5,895 nucleotides of DNA, from contig JAITJR010000033.1 in NCBI GenBank assembly GCA_031278855.1, positions 1-5,895 on the forward strand, given 5' to 3'. This stretch comes from Mycoplasmataceae bacterium. Its GTDB lineage: Bacteria > Bacillota_I > Bacilli_A > Mycoplasmatales > Mycoplasmoidaceae. The position numbers were made by a program, and so were the translations under genes. Each line of letters begins with the position of its first letter. The first letter of the stretch is position 1. The notes under the pieces were generated by a model that was given only the letters and a program-made list of their open reading frames with translations, did not search any database and was not told the origin of the DNA. Of the stretch, positions 1 through 5,895 are shown piece by piece.

Positions 1-185
1 TAAATGATAAAAGCCAAATTAGCAATTGCAAATATTAATTGTACTTTGATAACAATATGCTTAAAAGTACGTTCCTTAACTACTTTAACAATATTGAAAA
101 CAGCCGCTAAAGTTAAGGCGATTGCTCCTACGAAACCAATCCCAATAAAAATCCACAATGTATGATTAAATGTCGCTGTTGCCAT
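1..185 (-). CDS. Small membrane protein of unknown function, start only, cut by window edge
   Basis: I do not recognise this protein. At least 61 codons are open from ATG at 185 to the window edge. The last codon in the window is incomplete (TA-), so the gene either stops exactly there as a 61-residue protein or continues. The translation begins MATATFNHTLWIF and has two hydrophobic stretches, about residues 11-32 and 44-61, separated by a basic segment (KVVKERTFKH). This suggests a small two-helix inner-membrane protein or the N-terminus of a larger one. The start is well supported: a purine-rich AAGGGAA sits just upstream, and the comEC stop codon (193-195) overlaps it, leaving only 7 bp between the genes. 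Co-transcription and probably translational coupling with comEC are therefore likely. Whether it takes part in DNA uptake is a guess from position only. Confidence 0.65.
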   Translation of the reverse strand, partial: MATATFNHTLWIFIGIGFVGAIALTLAAVFNIVKVVKERTFKHIVIKVQLIFAIANLAFII

Positions 186-187
186 AA

Positions 188-194
188 TTCCCTT
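188..194 (-). promoter_or_regulatory. Ribosome binding site of the small membrane protein gene
   Basis: The coding strand reads TTAAGGGAATTATG. The AAGGGAA Shine-Dalgarno-like run lies immediately before the ATG at 185 and shares bases with the comEC stop codon TAA (195-193). A ribosome ending comEC would be sitting on this site, the usual layout for coupled translation. It is the best-placed ribosome binding site in the window and it fixes the start of the downstream gene. Confidence 0.55.
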
Positions 195-1281
195 AAGTAT
201 TTTTATAAGATTGTAGCATTATTATCCCCAAATAAAATACAATAAAATAACTGCAACTAATAAGCGGTGGTCAATTAGAAATGGGAATGACAGTATTGCT
301 TGTCCAACTAGCGTTGATGATGAAATTAATTCCGACAACTAATGCATGTTGAATGACTCCTATTCATATTATTCAAAATGTCATTAAAAAATATATAAAA
401 ACGAAAGCAAAAACATAGCTTAAAGCAAATGAGTTAAAAATTGCTCATAAACTTATCTGTTGTTGCATATAAACTATAAATGGTAAGCTTACTAAGGTTG
501 CCGCAATACTAATGAATAGTTTTTCTAATAAAACGTTATGAATATTTAGGCGATAAATCAAGATGATAACCAATGTGCATAAATAGCTCATGCAAAACCC
601 CACATTAAACACACAAGTTGGCGCCAATGAAACGGAAATCAATCCAGCGATTGCTAATACATCAATGCGATTTTTTAATTTTTTACTAAAAATTAATCCC
701 ACTAAAAACATTAATAATACTCTAGTGACACTAATTGCAAAATTAAGTAAATAACAATAGAATGTAATCAACAGAATATTGACCACATTGGCTCACCGCG
801 GAGATCTACGTAAAATAAACGTTACCCCACGTTTGAGAATACTAATATGAAAACCGCTAACGACAATCAGGTAAACAACGGATAAATCTTTCATATGATA
901 ATAAGTAGTGTTAGCAGGGTAGTCTTTGATATTGAACAGAATTAAATTAATAAAACTGCTCGTGGTTTTATCATAACTATTGCTAACATAATTTTGTACA
1001 TGATCACGAACGGAGAAATGTAATAATCGATCTAATCCACTTCCTAGGTGTTGTCATAAGTTGATATTATGGCAACAAACACCGATGATAACTAACACGA
1101 TTACGATAAGTGCATAAACTAGTATTTGTTTTAAAGTTAAGTGATTATTTAATAAATAGATGATTGGAATCAAAAGTAATAAAAAATATCAATAATTAGC
1201 ATAAATCGCAAATCACAATATCGCCACTAACATCAAAGGAACGATCAAATGATGTGTTTTGTTACAATGATTAATTAACAT
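193..1281 (-). CDS. comEC: ComEC/Rec2-family DNA uptake channel protein, short mollicute form (362 aa)
   Basis: ComEC forms the inner-membrane channel that passes single-stranded DNA into the cell during transformation. The protein has many hydrophobic helices: two near the N-terminus (about residues 13-43 and 51-70), then a polar stretch (71-130), then the Competence-domain core. The family hallmark is at residues 138-149, LIVVSGFHISIL, matching the SGLH-type motif of ComEC. Further hydrophobic helices follow to the C-terminus. UGA encodes Trp at several places (for example at 445, 373, 364 and 271), so a standard-code reading splits the gene. The protein is much shorter than Bacillus ComEC (over 700 aa): it keeps the Competence core but has no C-terminal metallo-beta-lactamase-like domain. 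The ATG at 1281 is the first start after an in-frame TAG at 1294-1296. It lies 35 bp after valS and 7 bp before the next gene. Family assignment is firm; activity in DNA uptake is inferred. Confidence 0.85.
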
Positions 1282-1300
1282 CAGTAGGCCTACCTACTAT
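1282..1300 (-). promoter_or_regulatory. Hairpin over the ribosome binding site of comEC
   Basis: On the coding strand this stretch reads ATAGTAGGTAGGCCTACTG, directly followed by ATG. AGTAGG (1298-1293) pairs perfectly with CCTACT (1288-1283), leaving a TAGG loop (1292-1289). The only purine-rich sequence that could bind 16S rRNA, TAGGTAGG (1296-1289), is split between stem and loop. If the hairpin forms in the mRNA it would limit ribosome access to comEC. The fold is seen in the sequence; a regulatory role is inferred. Confidence 0.45.
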
Positions 1301-1301
1301 G

Positions 1302-1317
1302 TAATAGACAAAAAAAT
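1302..1317 (-). repeat. 16-bp shared upstream element, copy before comEC
   Basis: The coding strand reads ATTTTTTTGTCTATTA. The identical 16 bases occur at 5782-5797 upstream of the C39/ABC gene, and I see no third copy. This copy ends 20 bp before the comEC ATG and its first base overlaps the last base of the valS stop codon. The TATTA end could be part of a weak -10 box (TATTAC, 1306-1301), but no convincing -35 box lies at the usual distance. It could be a promoter core, a protein binding site or a chance T-rich match. Confidence 0.5.
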
Positions 1318-1326
1318 TATTTTTTG
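1309..1326 (-). terminator. Weak A/T inverted repeat at the valS stop codon
   Basis: A seven-pair inverted repeat (1309-1315 with 1320-1326) surrounds the valS stop codon: CAAAAAA and TTTTTTG around a four-base loop. It is almost all A-U pairs and is not followed by a separate U-run, so it would be at best a leaky terminator. The T-tract half is shared with the 16-bp upstream element, but the A-tract half is absent from the second copy of that element. This argues against termination as the shared function. Confidence 0.2.
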
Positions 1327-3905
1327 CTTTTTAAATTTTGATAGATAGTTAGATTCTTTTGATACTGCGATTGATATTCTTGGTATTTTCGTTGTTCTTC
1401 ATCAATTTTATTTTGGGGAGCTTTTGCTAGAAATTGTTTGTTGGACAAAATTTTTTGTGAACGTTGAATTTCGCTTTCTAAACGTTTTAACTCGCTGTTA
1501 ATTTTCGTTAATTGTGCACTAGGATCAATGAAATCAGCAGTATATTCAATGGTTAGATTTTCAATTACCACTACCGTTGCTTGCTTGTCAATTCGTTTAT
1601 TACTAATGTTATTAACCTTAATATTAAATGGTCCTAAAATATTATTAATTTCTAATAAATTAATAGGATCATCAGTAATTAAATTAAGCGAAAATAATTG
1701 GTTTTGCTTAATGCCATGTTTAATTCTTAATTCCCGTACAAAATCATAGATACTACTAAAAATTTGCAACAATCTTTGGTTACCAATATTAGTTGTGAAA
1801 CGAATTGATTTCGGTCATGTCTCTAACATGATGGAAATTTGATCATGATACATATCGCCATAAATAAATTCTGATACAAAAGGAGCAAACGGATGTATCA
1901 TGATCAAAATATTTTTAAAGATTAATCTAGCGGTTTGAATGGTCTGTCCATAAGTTTGCTCTTGCTTTAAAAGTGGTTTGATAAATTCTAAGTAATGATT
2001 ACAAAAATCTTGTCAAATAAAATCTTCTAAATACTTATAACCAACCACAAAATTATATTTATTCATGTTAGCAGTTACTTGCTTGATAGCCATATTAAAA
2101 CGTTGCATAATTCAACTATTAATTGGGTTAAGTTTTTTTTCGATTTTATTAGCAGTTAAATTAAATTGCTTCAAAAAAACATGAGCATTCCATAATTTAT
2201 TCACAAAATTTCATCGATATTGAATTTTTTCTTCAGAAAATCGCAAGTCTTCACCCACCGTAGCGGTTGACACCAAAAACATCCGCAAAGCATCAGCTCC
2301 GTGTTCATCAATTACTTTCATCGGATCAATACCATTATTTAAACTCTTGGACATTTTACGATTGAGTTCATCACGAATTAGTCCATGAAACAAAATGTGT
2401 TTTAGTGGGAGCTGATGCGAAATATGACCACATTGAAAAAACATTCGTGCCACCCAGAAAAATAAAATATCATATCCAGTTACCAACATGTCAATTGGAT
2501 AAAAATCTTGTAATTGATGCTGTGAAGTTAAGGCAATTGGTCACAAACCCGAACTAAATCATGTATCTAACACATCTTTATCTTGGGTTCATCCAGTAAT
2601 GTTTGGTGGTGGTTGACCCACCACAATCTCATCACCTTTGTATCATACTGGCACACGATGGCCTCACAACAATTGTCGCGTAATACATCAATCTTGTACA
2701 TTGTTTAACCATTTATCCATGGTTTTTTTAAAACGGGGCGGGATGAAAACTGGTTTAGATTTAGCCATCATTTTAATGGCTTGTTTGGCTAATGGCGTCA
2801 TTTTGACAAACCATTGTTTGGACAACAATGGTTCAATTATTTCGCCACTTCGCTCACTATAACCCGTTTCATTTTTATATTCTTCAATTTTAATAACCAA
2901 CCCATTTTCCTGCATTTCTTGGACGATGGCATCACGAGCAATTAAACGATCAATGCCAGTATATGCATTGTTAATTGAACGAGCATTTTCATTCAACGTT
3001 CCGTCTTCATTCATCACCGATTGATAATCATTAATATGATGTTTAATAGCTAACTGGTAGTCATTGAAATCGTGAGCCGGAGTACATTTCATCGCTCCAG
3101 TTCCAAATTCGATATTTACATAACTATCCCCATATACTTTTAAACTTTGACCATTAATGGGATTAATCACTGTTTTATTAATATATTTACGATAGCGTTT
3201 GTCTCGAGGATTTACAAAAACCGCAACATCCACAAACATGGTTTCTGGTCGGGTGGTAGCGACTTCAATGTATTGATCGGTATTTGCAATCATGTATTTA
3301 AAATAATACATTTTAGTGGCGTTCTCGCGATAAATCACTTCCATATCGCTCACAGCAGTCTTTAAAGAAACATCCCAATTAACTAACTTGTAAGCACGAT
3401 AGATTAGTTTTTGATTATATAAACTCTTAAAAGTTTGAGCAACCAATTTAGCCACATGCTCGTCTAGAGAATAAACTTCATGTTTGTAGGCTAAAGCTAA
3501 TCCTAATTTTGCTCACTGTTTATGAATGTAGTTGGCCTGATCTTTAGATCAAGTAAATAATTGTTCAAGAAATTGTTCATCAGTCCAAGTACTACGGTTG
3601 AGGCCTTTTTCTTTCAATATTTTTTCAAACTTGGTTTGGGTAGCAATACCAGCATGATCTGTCCCCGGAATCCAAATCGTACGAAACCCCTGTAATTTCT
3701 TATAACGAATGATGGTATCTTGCAAAGCACCATCTCAAGCATGTCCTAAATGTAGATGCCCTGTAATATTTGGTGGTGGTAAAATAATGGCATAATTTGG
3801 GGATTGTTTATTTTTTGCAATCGGTTCAAATAAATTATGCTTTATTCAAAAATCATATAAATTTTGTTCGACAAATTTATGGTCGTATATAACAGCTTTT
3901 GCCAT
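1317..3905 (-). CDS. valS: Valyl-tRNA synthetase (class I), complete, 862 aa
   Basis: This cytoplasmic enzyme joins valine to tRNA-Val using ATP and hydrolyses mischarged Thr-tRNA-Val. The order of motifs is complete: PPPNITG and the HIGH box as HLGH (residues 52-55); GTDHAGIATQ (81-90); the CP1 editing domain with TTRPET (217-222) and GTGAMKCTPAHDFND (268-282); QDWCITRQ and DVLDTWFSSG before LVTGYDILFFW; KMSKS at 517-521; the anticodon-binding domain with HPFAPF; and a charged C-terminal coiled coil (about 790-862) that contacts tRNA. The length fits Gram-positive ValRS (about 880 aa). Several Trp are UGA, for example residue 20. The ATG at 3905 has no Shine-Dalgarno sequence but has a TATAAT box six bases upstream, suggesting a leaderless message. 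It starts 13 bp after the C39/ABC gene. No T-box or other leader fits in that gap. The motif PPPNITG also appears a second time at 432-438. Confidence 0.98.
2593..2613 (-). repeat. Second PPPNITG-coding copy inside valS
   Basis: These 21 bases match the segment at 3760-3780 in 19 of 21 positions and both encode PPPNITG in the same frame. The first copy is the conserved ATP-site motif before the HIGH box (residues 43-49). This one (432-438) lies just before the DVLDTW block, where I know of no such motif in other ValRS proteins. Confidence 0.6.
2606..2624. repeat. GC-rich inverted repeat in valS
   Basis: GTGGTGG and CCACCAC form a perfect seven-base inverted repeat around a five-base loop. 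It overlaps the second PPPNITG copy and encodes part of VVGQPPP. Five of the seven pairs are G-C, which stands out in AT-rich DNA. It is probably a by-product of proline and valine codon choice. Confidence 0.4.
3760..3780 (-). repeat. First PPPNITG-coding copy inside valS (ATP-site motif)
   Basis: These bases encode the conserved PPPNITG that leads into the HLGH box of ValRS. They pair with a 19/21-identical copy at 2593-2613 in the same gene. Confidence 0.6.
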
Positions 3906-3911
3906 GGTTCA

Positions 3912-3917
3912 ATTATA
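3912..3917 (-). promoter_or_regulatory. Probable -10 box of valS giving a leaderless message
   Basis: A perfect TATAAT lies on the coding strand, six bases (TGAACC) before the valS ATG and next to the stop codon of the upstream gene. Transcription normally starts about seven bases after the -10 box, which would place the first mRNA base at or next to the ATG. No Shine-Dalgarno sequence is present. No good -35 box is visible at 17 bp (CTTTTT), which is common in mollicutes. Confidence 0.55.
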
Positions 3918-3918
3918 C

Positions 3919-5775
3919 TTAATCAAGGATTAATAAAAAGTTATTCACTTGTAAATACGGGATGATTATGTTTTTAATTACCTTTAAATGTTGCGGACGC
4001 ACATATCGTAAGCAATCGTTCAAAATGATGAATTTGTCTTTAAGTAACATTGTTGCTAAAATATTTAGTAGTGTTTGCTCGTAGATGTCAGCAAGTTTTA
4101 CTGATGTTAAATTAATGTTGAACGCTCGCATAATTTGTAAAAAAACGGCATTATTCTGATCAAGATGCTGAAAAATTCAACTTCGATCAATTTTAGTATC
4201 GTGATTGATTACAAATAATTGGCGTAAATAACTTTTATAGTCGAAACTATCAATTGGTACACCGTTAATTAATAATTTACCGTTGGTTTTCTCTAGAAAT
4301 AAAGCATTGGTTAATTGTTGATCTTGTTGATAGACATGCCCCGATAATAATGCTTTACCATCAAAAGTAATTTCCTTAATTTTATCCAAAGCATTATTAC
4401 CTTTACTTTCGTAATTACCTAACATGATGAAATTCTTGTAAATCGCACTCATTTGGACGTATTCAATTCTTTTAGTAACAAATTCGCAAATTCCATTGAA
4501 CGCTCCGCTCATCATGCTTACTAGACTAATTAAAAAAGTAAGCTGTCCAATATTAATATTTTGATATTCCACAATTAGGTAACATCCCACCATAATTAAA
4601 ACTAAGTAAATAATGTTATGAACCATTCCTTCAAAGAAATTAAATGCTCCATTAAATTTTGCTTGCATTAAGTAAATACGTTGAAAATCAGTATAGTTTT
4701 GTTCAAGCTGATGACTTAATTCATTTTTTAATAAGTAGTTATGTTGGGTTCTAAAATAATCAATGAAACGATGACTAATGCCATTGTTAATTCGCTGATT
4801 TTCTAAACCAATTTTAGTCATATGCTTGCGGTAATAATATTGAACAGTATTAAAACCAATCGCTAAAATAATTGCGATGAATGTAATACATAAAAACCAG
4901 GGATTAATTACCGCAATAATGCAAGTAATCGTAATGACTAAAATACAATTTGAACATAAAGCTGATACTTCCATTACGATAAAAATCGTAATGGATTGCA
5001 TCGCTGTATCAATGAGATAAAGATAATTACTATCCACTTTATGAAAGAAAGTACAATTTTTATTATTTAAAGCATTAATTAACTGTCGACTCAAAAAATG
5101 AAAATTAATTTTAAAATGCTTGGCACTATACAAAGTTAATGTGTAATGCATTAATGCTTCTAATAAAAAGAATAACCCAAATATCAACATAATAATTAAC
5201 CCATTTTTAATGGATTTGCTCGCAATAGCATGATTAATCATAATATTGAAATAATCTGCGGTTATTGCCCCAACGGCAATAATAACTATTTGCATCAATA
5301 AGCTAAAAAGTAAATACTTTCAGTCCAAACTGCGTCACAAATCTAATTTTGGCAAGCGATCAATATTAATTTTGGTACTACTTTTACTAATTAGCATTAC
5401 TATGCCCACAAATTTCTCGGCAAAATCTTTTAAATTAGTACGGTAATTACCATCCGCCGAATCATAAATTTCAATTTGATGTTTATGTTTACGAACAATA
5501 ACATAATGTAGTCCATTGCCCTTTTTAATCGGGCAAACCATGTATTCGCTATTTTTTAGGTTATTAAATTCTGCTCATGTTAGTTGGTAAGTTTCAACAA
5601 AAATGCCGTATTGTTGGGCCAAATATTCGAAATTAAAGATAGATAACCCTTCTTCGGTTATATTCGCATCATTTAAAATAGCCAATTTATCAGCTTTGTG
5701 ATAAAAATGGTGTACCAAACTATTAATCACACATACACCACATTCATTCGGATTGGTTTGTACGGTTACTTCCAT
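3919..5775 (-). CDS. C39 peptidase-ABC exporter-like membrane protein with a degenerate ATPase domain (618 aa)
   Basis: The fold order is that of peptidase-containing bacteriocin exporters (LagD/ComA type), which cut leader peptides and export the cargo. Residues 1-130 form a C39 peptidase: Gln6, Cys12 (in NECGVC), His90 (in GLHYVIV) and Asp105 (in IYDSADG) match the oxyanion Gln and Cys-His-Asp triad in spacing. About residues 150-435 form the exporter membrane domain with roughly six helices. Residues 454-618 align with an ABC ATPase only in scattered pieces: NGKLLINGVPIDSFDYKSYL and LLKDKFIILND. There is no Walker A, the Q-loop Gln and LSGGQ signature are gone, the Walker B Asp is Asn, and the protein ends before the H-loop. 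It has about 165 residues there against about 240 normally. The frame is open throughout, with UGA as Trp at 67, 147, 152 and 533. The ATG at 5775 follows an in-frame stop and has no Shine-Dalgarno sequence. It is possibly a membrane protease, or half of a heterodimer with an active ATPase subunit elsewhere. No leader-peptide gene is visible nearby. Confidence 0.85.
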
Positions 5776-5780
5776 ACATA

Positions 5781-5809
5781 TTAATAGACAAAAAAATAAA
5801 ATATGACTA
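5781..5809 (-). promoter_or_regulatory. Possible promoter of the C39/ABC gene
   Basis: TAGTCA (5809-5804) matches four of six bases of a -35 box and is separated by 17 bp from TATTAA (5786-5781), which matches four of six bases of a -10 box. The gene's ATG follows five bases later, so the transcript would be nearly leaderless, like that of valS, and there is no Shine-Dalgarno sequence. The -10 end lies in the 16-bp element shared with comEC. Both boxes are imperfect. Confidence 0.35.
5782..5797 (-). repeat. 16-bp shared upstream element, copy before the C39/ABC gene
   Basis: This is an exact second copy of ATTTTTTTGTCTATTA (the other is at 1302-1317). It ends six bases before the ATG at 5775. 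Both copies lie in the same orientation, just upstream of a membrane-protein gene. Confidence 0.5.
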
Positions 5810-5826
5810 CTAGATTAAATAACTAT

Positions 5827-5845
5827 TAGCTTTAATTTAAAGCCA
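5827..5845 (-). terminator. Weak hairpin after the upstream gene
   Basis: On the coding strand TGGCTTTA and TAAAGCTA pair over eight positions (one G-U) with a three-base AAT loop, starting eight bases after the stop codon at 5854-5856. The bases that follow (ATAGTTATTT) are T-rich but not a clean U-tract, so it would be a weak terminator for the upstream gene. Confidence 0.3.
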
Positions 5846-5853
5846 TTGCAATG

Positions 5854-5895
5854 TTACTCTATTTTAAAATAAGCATTATTGAGCTTTGCTAAATA
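5854..5895 (-). CDS. C-terminal tail of an upstream gene, function unknown
   Basis: Thirteen codons (YLAKLNNAYFKIE) followed by TAA are open from the window edge; the other two frames on this strand stop within a few codons. A weak hairpin follows the stop. Too little sequence is present to identify the gene, and the reading frame itself is uncertain. The 78 bp between this stop and the next ATG hold the hairpin and the probable promoter of the C39/ABC gene. Confidence 0.35.
   Translation of the reverse strand, partial: YLAKLNNAYFKIE

Noticed and set aside
1528..1749. Plus-strand open frame of 73 codons
   Set aside because: It lies antisense to the conserved C-terminal coiled coil of valS, and its translation shows no recognisable domain.
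2638..2862. Plus-strand open frame of 74 codons
   Set aside because: It is antisense to the conserved valS core (QDWCITRQ region) and shows no protein-like features.
3147..3365. Plus-strand open frame of 72 codons
   Set aside because: It is antisense to the valS editing domain; a shadow of that gene.
1317..3905. valS as a pseudogene broken by several in-frame stops
   Set aside because: All the interruptions are TGA, and several sit at conserved Trp positions, which fits UGA = Trp. There are no frameshifts and no internal TAA or TAG in the stretches I translated.
3906..3918. T-box or other leader control of valS
   Set aside because: Only 13 bp separate the upstream stop codon from the valS ATG, and no leader structure fits there.
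3919..5775. The C39/ABC gene as three or four separate short genes
   Set aside because: The pieces share one frame and are separated only by TGA codons; together they give the expected order of peptidase, membrane and ATPase-like domains.
5827..5845. Strong rho-independent terminator
   Set aside because: The stem is short, has a three-base loop and a G-U pair, and lacks a following U-tract, so it is listed only as a weak candidate.
1..5895. tRNA genes, CRISPR arrays, insertion sequences
   Set aside because: The window is almost wholly coding. No cloverleaf-sized gap, spaced direct repeats or transposase motifs were seen.

Overview
The window comes from a mollicute (Mycoplasma/Spiroplasma-type bacterium, phylum Mycoplasmatota) that reads UGA as tryptophan. 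Every long gene, translated with the standard code, breaks only at TGA. Those TGAs fall where Trp belongs, for example in the DVLDTWFSSG and QDWCITRQ blocks of valyl-tRNA synthetase. The DNA is AT-rich (about one third G+C by eye) and the genes are tightly packed. I cannot name the genus from the sequence alone.

All recognisable genes lie on the minus strand, so transcription runs from high to low coordinates. In that order they are: (1) 5895-5854, a 13-codon tail of an upstream gene; (2) a 78-bp intergenic stretch with a weak inverted repeat and a likely promoter; (3) 5775-3919, a 618-aa membrane protein with an N-terminal C39 cysteine-peptidase domain, an ABC-exporter membrane domain, and a C-terminal ATPase domain that has lost all its nucleotide-binding motifs; (4) 3905-1317, valS, complete at 862 aa; (5) 1281-193, a short ComEC/Rec2-type DNA-uptake channel protein of 362 aa; (6) 185-1, the start of a small unrecognised membrane protein, partly cut off by the window edge. 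The gaps are 13, 35 and 7 bp, so genes 3 to 6 could be read through as one unit, although valS seems to have its own promoter.

The genes do not form an obvious single pathway: protein processing, tRNA charging and DNA uptake are simply neighbours. The most unusual item is the C39/ABC protein. Its peptidase triad looks intact and its reading frame is open throughout, but its ATPase half appears dead, the reverse of HlyB-type exporters, which keep the ATPase and lose the peptidase cysteine. A second point is a 16-bp sequence (ATTTTTTTGTCTATTA on the coding strand) found exactly twice, just upstream of the C39 gene and just upstream of comEC. A third is a small hairpin touching the comEC start codon that would hide its ribosome binding site. 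No RNA genes, insertion sequences or CRISPR arrays were seen.
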